A stretch of DNA of 64,000 bases, taken from positions 129,304 through 193,303 of the forward strand of contig JAHHQM010000004.1 of the NCBI GenBank assembly GCA_020026395.1, read 5' to 3'. Source of the stretch: Alistipes sp. (GTDB taxonomy: Bacteria > Bacteroidota > Bacteroidia > Bacteroidales > Rikenellaceae). The position numbers were made by a program, and so were the translations under genes. Of the stretch, positions 35,245 to 44,824 are shown piece by piece. Numbering within the stretch: the first letter of the stretch is position 1; every line of letters starts with the position of its first letter. The notes beneath the pieces were generated by a model. It made no database searches, had not been told where the DNA came from, and saw only the letters and a list, made by a program, of their open reading frames with translations.

Positions 35245-36624
35245 TTAGAGATGAATTGCAGCTTCGATGGCGGCTTCCGAAGCCTCCATCACGCCTTCGT
35301 TCATCGTGGGGTGTGCATGGATCGTACGGGCAATGTCATGCGCCGTGGCACCCATCTTCTTGGCGAGGGTCAGTTCAGCCAACATCTCGGTAACACCCGC
35401 ACCGATCATGTGAGCGCCCAACAGTTTGCCGTCCTCCTCCGAGAAGAGCACCTTGATGAATCCGTCGCGATCGCCTGCCGCCGTTGCCTTACCCGATGCG
35501 GTGAACGGGAAGCGTCCGACCTTGTAGGCAATGCCGTCGGCCTGCAACTTCTGCTCCGTAGCACCCACCGAAGCGACCTCCGGCGAGGTGAATACGCACG
35601 CGGGAATCGTCGAGTAGTCCACCGGTTTGGGATCCAGACCCGCGATGGCCTCCACGCAGCAGATACCCTCGGCCGAAGCCACATGAGCCAATGCCGGGCC
35701 CGGAACGATGTCGCCGATGGCATAAACGCCCTCGACATTCGTGCGGTAGAACTGATCCACCACGACCTTTCCGCGATCGACCTGTACGCCCAACTCCTCA
35801 AGACCGATATTCTCGATGTTCGACTTGATGCCGACGGCTGACAATACGACTTCCGAAGTGAGCGTCTCCGCGCCCTTCTTGCTTTCGATATCGACCTCGC
35901 ACATACCTTCGGCATTGACGCGCACAGCCTTGACCGTCGTCGAGGTCATCACGCCGACACGCATCTTGCGGAAACTGCGCTCGACGGTTTTCGACACCTC
36001 TTCGTCCTCCAGCGGCATCAGATGGGGCAGATACTCCACCACCGTCACCTTGGCACCCAGTGCGGCATAGAACCACGCAAATTCGCTACCGATCGCACCC
36101 GAACCGACCACAATGATCGACTGCGGCATGCGGGTCAGCGTCAGCGCCTGACGCGAAGAGATGACGTGCTCGCCATCGATCTTCATAAACGGCATCTCGC
36201 GCGAGGAGGCACCCGTGGCCAGAATGATGTGGTCGGCCTCATAGTCCGTACCCTCCACATCGAGATGATGCGGAGCAGTCAGACGGCCGAAACCCTGAAT
36301 CTGGTCAATGTTGTTCTTCTTGAGCAGGAACTGCACACCCTTCGACATGGTTTCCGCCACGCCGCGCGAACGCGCCACGATCTGCTCCAGGTCGGGAGTA
36401 ATCTCCCCCTCTAGCTTCAAACCATACTGTGCAGCCTGTTTGGCGTGCACATAAATCTGCGCACTTTTGAGCAGGGCTTTGGTCGGGATGCAACCCCAAT
36501 TGAGGCACACTCCGCCCGTTTCGGCACGCTCCACAAGCGCAACCTTCTTGCCCAGTTGTGCGGCACGGATGGCGGATACATATCCGCCGGGGCCGCTTCC
36601 TACCACGATGATGTCGTATTTCAT
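35245..36624 (-). CDS. lpdA: Dihydrolipoyl dehydrogenase (E3)
   Basis: 459 residues. It reoxidises dihydrolipoamide in 2-oxoacid dehydrogenase and glycine cleavage complexes. The FAD-binding motif is GSGPGGYVSAIRAAQLG. The redox disulfide is C40/C45 in GGVCLNWGCIPTKALL. The NAD site is VVGSGAIGSEFAWFYAALG. The C-terminal dimer interface has HAHPTMNEGVMEA with the catalytic His-Glu. No E1 or E2 genes are adjacent, so its complex is encoded elsewhere. Confidence 0.95.
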   Translation of the reverse strand: MKYDIIVVGSGPGGYVSAIRAAQLGKKVALVERAETGGVCLNWGCIPTKALLKSAQIYVHAKQAAQYGLKLEGEITPDLEQIVARSRGVAETMSKGVQFLLKKNNIDQIQGFGRLTAPHHLDVEGTDYEADHIILATGASSREMPFMKIDGEHVISSRQALTLTRMPQSIIVVGSGAIGSEFAWFYAALGAKVTVVEYLPHLMPLEDEEVSKTVERSFRKMRVGVMTSTTVKAVRVNAEGMCEVDIESKKGAETLTSEVVLSAVGIKSNIENIGLEELGVQVDRGKVVVDQFYRTNVEGVYAIGDIVPGPALAHVASAEGICCVEAIAGLDPKPVDYSTIPACVFTSPEVASVGATEQKLQADGIAYKVGRFPFTASGKATAAGDRDGFIKVLFSEEDGKLLGAHMIGAGVTEMLAELTLAKKMGATAHDIARTIHAHPTMNEGVMEASEAAIEAAIHL

Positions 36625-36664
36625 AACGATTTATATTTTTAGTAAGGCCTTGCGGCCGTATGTA

Positions 36665-38362
36665 CTACCACGTTTTCACTTCGAGCACCTCACCATTGTC
36701 GGCGGCTACGGCTCGCTGCCACTTCTCGTTGTAGCCCGGGAACTGAATCTTACCCGGAACATTCACGTTGTGACCGTTGTTTACCCAGTGTGCCACGCTC
36801 GAATCCTTATCCAGGTAATCCAGCACGTCACCGTTCTCGCTCTTCACGTTACCGTCGATGTATTTCATCAGAAGGTAGTTGTTGAGCTTCGACCAGCGCG
36901 TGAACAGATCCTGCGCCTTGCGTACGCTGTATTTCGAAAGGAAGTTCTTACGCTCGGCACCCGTCAGTTTGGCAGCCTCGGCGTCGATCTTCTTCACCTC
37001 CTCGAAGTTCGAGTTCTCCCACAGGTCGGTCACCTTGCGGATGTCGGCCGAGATGAGGTCATAACGCATATAAGCGAAGTTGGTCACGCGGTTGAACAAC
37101 CAGAACATCGACGTGTCGGAATACTCCAGCATCGAACCGTTGTTCAGGCTCAGGCACTGGGGAACTTCGTTCGACGAGCAGTAGATCGGCGTCAGGCACG
37201 ACGTAGCGGCATCATCGACACCGAACCAGAGAATACCCTGATCCTTCTCGACATAGGGGCGAGCCTGTGCCACGAACCAGAAACCCGTCTGCTGGGTTGC
37301 GGTGGCCCGCTCGTTCACGTATTTCTTACCGTCTACCTCGAAGTCCATCGGACGCCAACGGTAGGGGCAGTTGTGACCGCCTGCACCCAAGTCGGTCGTC
37401 ATATCCATCTTGGTACCCTCATAGTGGTCGCGCATGCAGTCGAACACGGTCTTGGGCGATACCTTCGTGCGGGGCTTAACCCACAACGGCATCTTGTTCT
37501 TGGGATTATGACCCATGGCGTAATCCTCGTACTGGTCCATGCCGTCGGCTACCGTGCGGAAGAACGACCATACACGAGCCTCGCAACCACGCAATGCACC
37601 GAAATCGGCGGGAGCATAAGCATCCGAGAAGCTGAACTCCTCGTCCTTACCCTCGAAGTAACCCATCTTGCGGGCGAACGAGATCACGTCCTTGGCATAG
37701 AGGCAGTTTTCGGGATCGTTCAGCGGGAAGGTGGTGATACGTGCCTGGTTGGCGTGTGCCGACACATAACCGTCGGGTACTCGGCGAGCCACCCATACGA
37801 TACCCTTGTTCAGGTTCTTGCCCTTGCCGTTATCCTTGAAACCCTTACCGATCAACTCCATGATCCAAACCTCTTCGGTATCGGCAATCGTGAAGGACTC
37901 GCCGCTCGAAGCATAGCCGTAGGTGTTGGCCAGATCAGCAATGATGCCGATGGCCTCGCGGGCGCTCTGGGCACGCTGCAAGGTGACATAGATCAGCGAA
38001 CCGTAGTCGATCAGCCCCGTCTTGTCGGCCAGTTCCTTGCGACCGCCGTACGTCGTTTCGGAGATGATCACCGAATGCTCGTTCATATTACCGATCGTCG
38101 AGTAGGTCTGCCCCACCTGCGGGATGTAGGTCAGGAAACGACCCGAATCCCAGTCGTAAATCGGCAGCATGACCGTCTTGGGGAACAGTCCTGCGGGGAC
38201 ATGATACAACGCGCCGTACAGGCTGTGCGAATCGGCCGCATAGGAGACCATGATCGAGCCGTCGGTCGATGCACCCTTGGTCACAATAAAGTTGGTGCAG
38301 GCATTGGCCGCATTAAAAATCAGAAGTGCGGCTGCTGCGAAGAGTAAAGTTAGTTTTTTCAT
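36665..38362 (-). CDS. C69-family dipeptidase
   Basis: 565 residues. The signal peptide MKKLTLLFAAAALLIFNAANA is directly followed by the catalytic Cys22 (ANACTNFIVTKG), which becomes the N-terminal nucleophile after processing, as in the PepD/C69 Ntn-hydrolase family. Further family segments are YAADSHSLYGALYH, NEHSVIISETTYGG and SAREAIGIIADLANTYGY. It probably cleaves dipeptides in the periplasm. It has its own promoter. Reading it as acylase or penicillin hydrolase is less likely given the length and the DxxSxxG pattern. Confidence 0.9.
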   Translation of the reverse strand: MKKLTLLFAAAALLIFNAANACTNFIVTKGASTDGSIMVSYAADSHSLYGALYHVPAGLFPKTVMLPIYDWDSGRFLTYIPQVGQTYSTIGNMNEHSVIISETTYGGRKELADKTGLIDYGSLIYVTLQRAQSAREAIGIIADLANTYGYASSGESFTIADTEEVWIMELIGKGFKDNGKGKNLNKGIVWVARRVPDGYVSAHANQARITTFPLNDPENCLYAKDVISFARKMGYFEGKDEEFSFSDAYAPADFGALRGCEARVWSFFRTVADGMDQYEDYAMGHNPKNKMPLWVKPRTKVSPKTVFDCMRDHYEGTKMDMTTDLGAGGHNCPYRWRPMDFEVDGKKYVNERATATQQTGFWFVAQARPYVEKDQGILWFGVDDAATSCLTPIYCSSNEVPQCLSLNNGSMLEYSDTSMFWLFNRVTNFAYMRYDLISADIRKVTDLWENSNFEEVKKIDAEAAKLTGAERKNFLSKYSVRKAQDLFTRWSKLNNYLLMKYIDGNVKSENGDVLDYLDKDSSVAHWVNNGHNVNVPGKIQFPGYNEKWQRAVAADNGEVLEVKTW

Positions 38363-38399
38363 ATATTAAAAGGTATTTACAGTCCATAAGGTCATTAGA

Positions 38400-38430
38400 C
38401 AAATATACAAAACTCCCTTCAAATCTCAAA
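38400..38430 (-). promoter_or_regulatory. Promoter of the C69 dipeptidase gene
   Basis: On the minus strand TTTG (38427-38430), 19 bases, then TATATTTG (38400-38407), 37 bases before the ATG. Confidence 0.8.
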
Positions 38431-38500
38431 AAAACAGAATACATCTTTTTAATCCCCCGAAAAATGACTACTTTTACACGATTAAAAAACTTTAAGCACA

Positions 38501-39169
38501 ATGTCTGTAGCACATCAACTGGCATCTCTGAAATCGCGCCTTCCCCAACATGTGACTCTGGTGGCCGTTTCGAAGATGCATCCGGCCGAGGCCGTACAGG
38601 AAGCCTTCGATGCAGGACAACGCATTTTCGGAGAGAGCCGTCCGCAGGAACTCCGCGAAAAATACGAATTGTTGCCCAAGGACATCGAGTGGCACATGAT
38701 CGGCCATCTGCAAACCAACAAAGTCAAATACATCGCTCCGTTCGTAAGTCTGATCCATTCGGTGGACAGCGCACGCGTCCTGGAAGCCATCCAGAAGGAG
38801 GCCGCCAAATGTGACCGTGTGATCGATATTCTTTTTGAGATTCACGTAGCCCGCGAGGAGACCAAGACGGGATGGAATTACGAGGAGTTGGAGGCCTACC
38901 TCCAAAGCAATCCGTTCGCCTCGATGCCCAACATCCGTGTACGCGGCGTCATGGGTATTGCCACCAACACCGACGACGAGAAGGTCGTTCGCGGCGATTT
39001 TGAGCAGCTCCGCACGCATTTCGAGGCGTTGAAACCCCGTTTCGGTGCCGAATTCGACACTCTGTCGATGGGAATGTCAGGCGATTACCCGCTGGCCATC
39101 GAGTGCGGTTCGAATATGGTGCGCGTCGGTTCGTACATCTTCGGTGCACGCGACTATTCGAAGAAATAA
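38501..39169 (+). CDS. YggS-family PLP homeostasis protein
   Basis: 222 residues, the usual length. The PLP lysine is K25 in TLVAVSKMHPAEAV. Other family motifs are FGESRPQEL, WHMIGHLQTNKVKYIAPFV and LSMGMSGDYPLAIECGSNMVRVG. These proteins bind pyridoxal phosphate and balance B6 and amino-acid metabolism; no enzymatic activity is known. It shares a bidirectional terminator with the WYL gene. Confidence 0.94.
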   Translation: MSVAHQLASLKSRLPQHVTLVAVSKMHPAEAVQEAFDAGQRIFGESRPQELREKYELLPKDIEWHMIGHLQTNKVKYIAPFVSLIHSVDSARVLEAIQKEAAKCDRVIDILFEIHVAREETKTGWNYEELEAYLQSNPFASMPNIRVRGVMGIATNTDDEKVVRGDFEQLRTHFEALKPRFGAEFDTLSMGMSGDYPLAIECGSNMVRVGSYIFGARDYSKK

Positions 39170-39178
39170 TTCAGTCGG

Positions 39179-39214
39179 AAAAAAGCGTATCCCGCGAAAG
39201 GATACGCTTTTTTC
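39179..39214. terminator. Bidirectional terminator between YggS and WYL genes
   Basis: AAAAAAGCGTATCC pairs with GGATACGCTTTTTT; T runs on both strands. Confidence 0.88.
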
Positions 39215-39216
39215 GT

Positions 39217-40107
39217 TTATAAGAACCGCTCCAGATAGGAGTGGATATAAGTCTTGAGTTCGGGCGAATCGACAATCCGAATATCATCCAAAAGGCCGAC
39301 CACAAATCGACCGACACCCGCCATTCCGGCCACCTCCGTATCGAGCATCCATTTTTCGTCACCCAACGGGCGGATGTCGCGTTCGGCCAGCGGATACTCC
39401 TCGCAGAGCAGGTTATAGGCCAGAATGCCCAATTCGAGCTGCACGCGGTAACGTGCCGATCCGTGCAGGCGGAACACGTCGATGAATCCCTTTTCGTGTT
39501 GCGCCTCATACTGCCACGGCTCGCCCTCCTCGACCGAACCGATACGTGCCGTTTTGAAGAGTTTGCAGGTCGCATCCTCCACATCGTAGCACCACACCTC
39601 CACGTAGTTGGTCGTAAAGCCGAACGGTTCGACCTGTCGGTCACGCACGCCCCCGCCGTGTCCCGAGCGATAACCGCGCAGGGTAACCTGTCGTTTCTCC
39701 TCGATGGCCTCGATCAGCGTATGGATGTTGGGGGCATTCTTACCGCGCACGACCGTGTCGGCAAGGTTCTTATTGTCGTATACCGAATAGAGTTTCTTCT
39801 TGAGGTTTTGTTTCAGGAGGTTCGTGTCGTCGATATTCTCAATGGCGCGTTTGAGGATGTGCGCCTCCTCCTCGGTGAAGTGCACCAATTGGGAAATATC
39901 CCGGAAATGGGGCGACTCCTTATCCAGACGGATGCAGTCACCCGTCTTCTTGATCACGAAACCCGCCTCACGGAACGTGTCGATATAGCGATAGACCGTG
40001 CGGCGCGACATATCGAGTTTCGCGGCCAGCTGATCGACGTTATAGGTCGTGTTGGCCGTCAGCATTTTCATCAAACGGAGCAGGCGCTCCAACTTGGGTT
40101 GATCCAT
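39217..40107 (-). CDS. WYL-domain transcriptional regulator
   Basis: 296 residues from ATG 40107 (MDQPKLERLLRLMKML); an ATG three codons upstream at 40116 is also possible. The N-terminal part is an HTH_11-type domain (YNVDQLAAKLDMSRRTVYRYI). The middle holds a WYL/YafY-like ligand-binding domain (QVTLRGYRSGHGGGV, VEVWCYDVEDATCKLFKTAR), where the W-Y-L core is degenerate. A C-terminal WCX-like segment follows. The ligand is unknown; such regulators often sense nucleotides. It lies downstream of dnaA on the same strand with a terminator between. Confidence 0.82.
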   Translation of the reverse strand: MDQPKLERLLRLMKMLTANTTYNVDQLAAKLDMSRRTVYRYIDTFREAGFVIKKTGDCIRLDKESPHFRDISQLVHFTEEEAHILKRAIENIDDTNLLKQNLKKKLYSVYDNKNLADTVVRGKNAPNIHTLIEAIEEKRQVTLRGYRSGHGGGVRDRQVEPFGFTTNYVEVWCYDVEDATCKLFKTARIGSVEEGEPWQYEAQHEKGFIDVFRLHGSARYRVQLELGILAYNLLCEEYPLAERDIRPLGDEKWMLDTEVAGMAGVGRFVVGLLDDIRIVDSPELKTYIHSYLERFL

Positions 40108-40133
40108 CGCGGGCACAAATTCAAGGGTATGAA

Positions 40134-40188
40134 AAACGCCATGCGAAAATCCGACTTCCGATGAAATCGCACCCTCGAATGGCGTCTA
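40134..40188 (-). terminator. Probable terminator after dnaA
   Basis: On the minus strand GACGCCAT pairs with ATGGCGTTTTT around a long loop that has an inner TGCGA/TCGCA stem; a T run follows. Confidence 0.5.
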
Positions 40189-40209
40189 TAATTTTAAGAC
40201 CTCTGCGGT

Positions 40210-41613
40210 CTATTTTGCCAAAATAGCTTTCTCGATCTCTTCGACCTGAAGGCGGACGTTCTTGTCCGTTTCCAAGAGGTTGACCACTGCCTTGCACGAG
40301 TGAAGTACCGTGGCGTGATTACGGCCGCCGATGGCAGCTCCGATCGAGGTGAGCGGCTGGTTGGTATGCTTCTTGGCAAGGTACATGGCAATCTGTCGCG
40401 CCTGTGCCACCTCACGCGTACGCTCCGAAGAGTTCAGTCGCGGAAGGTCGATTCCCGTCACCGAGCAAACCTCCTCCAGAATGCCGTCGATGGTCACCTC
40501 TTTCTGGTTTACCTGCACGTACTCCTTCAAAACCTCCTTGGCCAGCTTGGTGTTGATCTTGCGACCCAAGAACGCGGCGTGTGCCTCCAGCGAAGAGAGC
40601 GCACCCTCGATCTCACGGACGTTGGCCAGAATGTTCGTGGCCAGGTAAGAGATCACATCATCCGAAAGCTGAATCTTCAGTTTTGCAGCCTTATTCTGAA
40701 TGATCTTGAATTTCGTATCGTAGTCCGGGCAACCGAGCTGCGCCGACAAACCCCACTTAAAACGGGTCAGAAGTCGCTGCTCGATATCCTTCAGTTCCAC
40801 GGGCGGTTTATCCGAAGTGAGGATCAACTGCTTGCCGGCCAACTGAAGGTGGTTGAAGATGTTGAAGAACGCATTCTGCGTACCCGTCTTACCCGTCAGC
40901 TCCTGAATATCGTCGATGATCAGCACATCAATCATCTGGTAGAAGTGAATGAAGTCGGGAATCTCACCGTTCTTGTAAGCCGTCTGGAACTGAGCCTGGA
41001 ATTTGTTCATCGAAACGTACAACACCTGCAATTCGGGGTGACGCAGACGAACCTCGTGTCCGATCGACTGCACGATGTGCGTTTTACCCAAACCCGAATT
41101 ACCATATATATATAAAGGGTTGAACGGGTTGTTACCGGGGTTCTCCGCAACGGCCATACCTGCAGAACGAGCCAGTCGGTTGCACTCACCCTCGATGAAA
41201 GTCGAGAACGTCAGACGCGGATTGAGCTGGGGATCGATGATGATCTTCTTCAGTCCGGGAATCACAAACGGATTCTTGATGTTGGCCGTATTGGTCTGCG
41301 TCTTGAAACGCGAAATGGCCGTCGAATCGGTCTCCTGCTGCACGGGCTGTGCCTGACGCGGCACGGCATAATGCAGACGGGTCTGGTTGCCGTAAAGCTG
41401 TGAAATAATCGGACGCAAAAAAGGGATATAGTTTTTCTCGATCTGACGTACATAACTCTCATTGGGAACTCGAAGGCGCAACGTGCTGCCGTCGAAATCC
41501 AAAGGTACGATGGGACGGAACCATTTTTCGAATTCCTCCGAAGATGTTTCCGCCTTGATGCGATCCAGGCAATGTTGCCACATCTCGTTATATGTCTGAG
41601 AGTTATCTAACAT
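40210..41613 (-). CDS. dnaA: Chromosomal replication initiator DnaA
   Basis: 467 residues from ATG 41613 (MLDNSQTYNEMWQHCLDRIK); the longer ATG at 41664 has no family similarity. Domain I at 1-80; the AAA domain has Walker A GNSGLGKT at 171-178 and Walker B in VLIIDDIQEL. Domain IV ends with the DnaA signature RTREVAQARQIAMYLAKKHT and IGAAIGGRNHATVLHSCKAV. It opens oriC. I see no cluster of TTATCCACA-type boxes in the flanking 226 bases, so the origin is probably not right here. Confidence 0.96.
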   Translation of the reverse strand: MLDNSQTYNEMWQHCLDRIKAETSSEEFEKWFRPIVPLDFDGSTLRLRVPNESYVRQIEKNYIPFLRPIISQLYGNQTRLHYAVPRQAQPVQQETDSTAISRFKTQTNTANIKNPFVIPGLKKIIIDPQLNPRLTFSTFIEGECNRLARSAGMAVAENPGNNPFNPLYIYGNSGLGKTHIVQSIGHEVRLRHPELQVLYVSMNKFQAQFQTAYKNGEIPDFIHFYQMIDVLIIDDIQELTGKTGTQNAFFNIFNHLQLAGKQLILTSDKPPVELKDIEQRLLTRFKWGLSAQLGCPDYDTKFKIIQNKAAKLKIQLSDDVISYLATNILANVREIEGALSSLEAHAAFLGRKINTKLAKEVLKEYVQVNQKEVTIDGILEEVCSVTGIDLPRLNSSERTREVAQARQIAMYLAKKHTNQPLTSIGAAIGGRNHATVLHSCKAVVNLLETDKNVRLQVEEIEKAILAK

Positions 41614-41751
41614 GATGAGTCTATATCCGATTTTAGTGGTACAAAGATCCGAATTATTTTGCAAATATCACAATCTTTTTTGGTTGGAAATGATGATTTT
41701 TTATTTATGGCCTCACCCTCCGGGGCAGGTAAATAAATTCAACTCCCTAAT

Positions 41752-41782
41752 ATTGAATATTCCAAAAAAAAACGTACCTTTG
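41752..41782 (+). promoter_or_regulatory. Promoter of the phosphoglucomutase gene
   Basis: ATTG at 41752-41755, 19 bases, then TACCTTTG at 41775-41782; the ATG is 57 bases downstream. Confidence 0.7.
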
Positions 41783-41839
41783 TGAGTACATCTTAATACT
41801 GCAAAGATAGGATTATTATTCATAAAACCAAATAATATC

Positions 41840-43582
41840 ATGGCAAATCAATTAGAAGAATTGGTCCTCAGAAAAGCCCAAGGATGGCTCGACGGACACT
41901 ACGACGAAGAGACCAAGAAACAAGTCAAATACTTGATTGACAATGATAAGAACGAACTGATCGAGAGTTTTTACAAAGATCTTGAATTTGGTACGGGCGG
42001 TCTGCGCGGCATCATGGGTGTCGGTTCGAACCGCATGAACATCTATACGGTGGGCGCCGCCACACAGGGTCTGGCCAACTACCTGAAGGAATGCTTCAAA
42101 GGTCAGGAAATCCGCGTAGCCATTGCACACGACAGCCGCAACAATTCGCGCATGTTTGCCGAGCACGTGGCCGATGTTTTCGCCTCGAACGGCATCCGCG
42201 TTTATCTGTTCGACGCCCTGCGCCCCACTCCCGAGTTAAGCTTCGCAATCCGCCAGCTCCACTGCCAGTCGGGTGTGGTTGTCACCGCTTCGCACAACCC
42301 CAAGGAGTACAACGGCTACAAGGCTTACTGGGCCGACGGCTCGCAGGTTACCCCGCCCCACGACAAGAACATCATCAAGGAGGTCGAGAAGATCACCGAC
42401 GTGGACATGATCCAGCTGGGTCAGCACAAGGAACTCATCGAGATCCTCGACGAGAAGTTCGACGAGATCTACCTAAATAAGGTACACGAGTTGTCGCTGG
42501 CTTCGGACAGCATCCGCAAATTCCACGGCATGAAGATCGTTTACTCGCCGATGCACGGTGCAGGCGTTCGTCTGGTTCCCGCTTCGTTGAAGAAATGGGG
42601 CTTCACCAACGTCATCATGGTTCCCGATCAGTCGGTCATCGACGGAAACTTCCCGACCGTAGAGTCGCCGAACCCCGAGGAGCGCAAGACCATGTCGATG
42701 GCCATCGCACTGGGTGCCAAAGAGGGTGCCGATCTGGTGATGGCAACCGACCCCGACTCGGATCGTATCGGCCTGGCACTGCGCAACCAGAAGGGCGAAT
42801 ACGTACTTCTGAACGGTAACCAGACCCTCATGTTGCTGATGAGCTACCAGCTGACCCGTTGGGCAGAGCGTGGCGAACTCGACGGCAACCAGTTTGTCGT
42901 AAAAACGATCGTTACCTCGCAGATGGCCAATGCCATTGCCGCCCATTTCGGCGTGAAATGCTACGACTGTCTGACCGGTTTCAAATACATCGCCAAGATC
43001 ATCCGCGAACAGGAAGGCAAAGCCAAATACATCGGTGGCGGCGAGGAATCGTTCGGCTACCTGGCTGGCGACTACGTACGCGACAAGGACGGTGTTTCGG
43101 CCTGCTCGCTGGCTGCCGAGGCCGCCGCATGGGCTCGCGACACGATGGGTCTGACGCTCTTCGAGTGGTTGCAGCAGTTGTATGTGAAATACGGTTTCTA
43201 CCGCGAGATGCAGGTTCCCGTTGTCCGTAAGGGTAAAGAGGGTGCCGAACTGATTCAGAAGATGATGGTTGATTTCCGTCAGAATCCGCCCAAGCAGATC
43301 ATCGGATCGCCCGTCGTGAAGATAAACGACTTCCAGACGCGCGAAACGCTCGATTTGCGTACGGGTGAGAAGACCCCGATCGAAATCGACCAAAGCAACG
43401 TACTCCAATGGTTCACGGAAGACGGCACCATCGTATCGGTGCGTCCCTCCGGCACGGAACCCAAGATTAAATTCTACTTCGGTGTAAAGAGCGAGTTGAA
43501 GTCTGTCGAAGACTTTGACAAGGTGCAGAAGGAGTTGGACGAGAAACTCGAAGCTATCAAGAAAGATCTTAAATTGGAATAA
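41840..43582 (+). CDS. pgcA: Phosphoglucomutase/phosphomannomutase
   Basis: 580 residues, typical for the large alpha-D-phosphohexomutases. It interconverts glucose-1-phosphate and glucose-6-phosphate or the mannose equivalents. The catalytic phosphoserine is S151 in VVVTASHNPKEYNGYK. The metal loop is ATDPDSDRIGLA, the sugar-binding loop GGGEESFGYLAGDYVRDKDG, and the phosphate-binding loop RPSGTEPKIKFYF. It supplies sugar phosphates for glycan and cell envelope synthesis. It sits 17 bases before fabD on the same strand. Confidence 0.93.
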   Translation: MANQLEELVLRKAQGWLDGHYDEETKKQVKYLIDNDKNELIESFYKDLEFGTGGLRGIMGVGSNRMNIYTVGAATQGLANYLKECFKGQEIRVAIAHDSRNNSRMFAEHVADVFASNGIRVYLFDALRPTPELSFAIRQLHCQSGVVVTASHNPKEYNGYKAYWADGSQVTPPHDKNIIKEVEKITDVDMIQLGQHKELIEILDEKFDEIYLNKVHELSLASDSIRKFHGMKIVYSPMHGAGVRLVPASLKKWGFTNVIMVPDQSVIDGNFPTVESPNPEERKTMSMAIALGAKEGADLVMATDPDSDRIGLALRNQKGEYVLLNGNQTLMLLMSYQLTRWAERGELDGNQFVVKTIVTSQMANAIAAHFGVKCYDCLTGFKYIAKIIREQEGKAKYIGGGEESFGYLAGDYVRDKDGVSACSLAAEAAAWARDTMGLTLFEWLQQLYVKYGFYREMQVPVVRKGKEGAELIQKMMVDFRQNPPKQIIGSPVVKINDFQTRETLDLRTGEKTPIEIDQSNVLQWFTEDGTIVSVRPSGTEPKIKFYFGVKSELKSVEDFDKVQKELDEKLEAIKKDLKLE

Positions 43583-43599
43583 ATTTAAAACCTAAAAAC

Positions 43600-44481
43600 A
43601 TGAAACACGCATATGTGTTCCCCGGTCAGGGAGCCCAATATTCCGGTATGGGCAAAGACCTCTATGAAAACAACGCCGAGGCCAAGGCACTTTTCGAAAA
43701 GGCCAACGAAATCCTCGGATTCCGCATCACCGACATCATGTTCGGCGGTACGGCCGAGGAGTTGAAGCAGACGAACGTCACGCAGCCGGCCGTATTCCTC
43801 CACTCGGTGATTCTGGCCAAAACCCTGGGCGTAAAACCCGACGCTGTCGCAGGCCACTCGCTCGGCGAGTTCTCGGCACTGGTTGTCAGCGGCGCACTTT
43901 CGTTTGAGGACGGTCTTCGTCTGGTTGCAAAACGTGCCGCCGCCATGCAGGCAGCCTGCGAGGTTCAGCCCGGTACGATGGCTGCCGTTCTCGGCCTGAA
44001 AGACGAGGTTGTCGAGCAGATCTGCAAGGAGACCGAAGACACGGTTGTCGCTGCCAACTACAACTGCCCCGGACAGCTCGTTATTTCGGGTGCCGTAGAG
44101 GCTATTGACGCCGCTTGCGAGAAGGCCAAGGCCGCAGGTGCCCGTCGTGCGCTGAAACTGCCCGTAGGCGGCGCATTCCACTCGCCGCTGATGGAGCCCG
44201 CCCGCATCGAATTGGAGAAAGCCATCATGGAAGCTCCATTCCAGATGCCTTCGTGCCCCATTTACCAGAATGTCGATGCCAAACCCCATACCGATGCCGC
44301 CGAGATCAAGAACAACCTAATCGCGCAGCTGACCTCTCCGGTACGTTGGACGTACATCGTCGAGCACATGCTCAAGGACGATTTCACCCACTTCACGGAG
44401 TTGGGCCCGGGCACCGTTCTTCAAGGCCTGATCAAAAAAGTATCTGCCGACGTAGAAATCGAATCGAAATCCGCGTTATAA
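43600..44481 (+). CDS. fabD: Malonyl-CoA:ACP transacylase
   Basis: 293 residues. It loads malonate from CoA onto acyl carrier protein for fatty acid synthesis. The start MKHAYVFPGQGAQYSGMGKD is characteristic. The catalytic serine is S87 in VAGHSLGEFSALV, and the His lies in VGGAFHSPLMEPA near residue 190. The end has FTELGPGTVLQGLIKK. It follows pgcA closely and is followed by a hairpin terminator. Confidence 0.95.
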   Translation: MKHAYVFPGQGAQYSGMGKDLYENNAEAKALFEKANEILGFRITDIMFGGTAEELKQTNVTQPAVFLHSVILAKTLGVKPDAVAGHSLGEFSALVVSGALSFEDGLRLVAKRAAAMQAACEVQPGTMAAVLGLKDEVVEQICKETEDTVVAANYNCPGQLVISGAVEAIDAACEKAKAAGARRALKLPVGGAFHSPLMEPARIELEKAIMEAPFQMPSCPIYQNVDAKPHTDAAEIKNNLIAQLTSPVRWTYIVEHMLKDDFTHFTELGPGTVLQGLIKKVSADVEIESKSAL

Positions 44482-44512
44482 CAGATCCCTATAACTTCAG
44501 GTGTCATACGAC

Positions 44513-44548
44513 AAACCGACCGGACTTCTCCAAAAGTTCGGTCGGTTT
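44513..44548 (+). terminator. Terminator after fabD
   Basis: AAACCGACCGGACTT at 44513-44527 pairs with AAGTTCGGTCGGTTT at 44534-44548, a 15-bp stem with one G-U pair. Confidence 0.7.
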
Positions 44549-44764
44549 GCCGTATTACCTTTCATTCGAAAGTTTCTCTTACGAGCGAAAAGCATTCCTA
44601 CCCTACCACCCGCCAACAAATGCTCCGAAAACCAAAAGAAACTTCAAAGGAAAATAAAATTTTGCAACAATTATCTATCAGTCTGAAAACCAAAGTTTTA
44701 AAAACATTTCGGTGTTAAGAAATCTTTAAATTACTTATTTTTTCTTAAATTATTTAAATAATTG
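44549..44764. other. A/T-rich intergenic stretch without gene
   Basis: Between the fabD terminator and the ROK promoter (about 340 bases with them included) I find no credible gene. The last part is a run of A and T typical of a regulated promoter upstream region; an operator for the ROK protein itself could lie here. Confidence 0.5.
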
Positions 44765-44795
44765 TTGTGTTTTTTAAATTTCCATATTACATTTG
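44765..44795 (+). promoter_or_regulatory. Promoter of the ROK regulator gene
   Basis: TTG at 44765-44767, 20 bases, then TACATTTG at 44788-44795; the ATG follows 29 bases later. Confidence 0.65.
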
Positions 44796-44824
44796 TACCT
44801 GTTAGTAAAAAAGGACAAGGAATA

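Noticed and set aside
41614..41839. Chromosomal origin beside dnaA
   Set aside because: No repeated DnaA boxes were found by eye.
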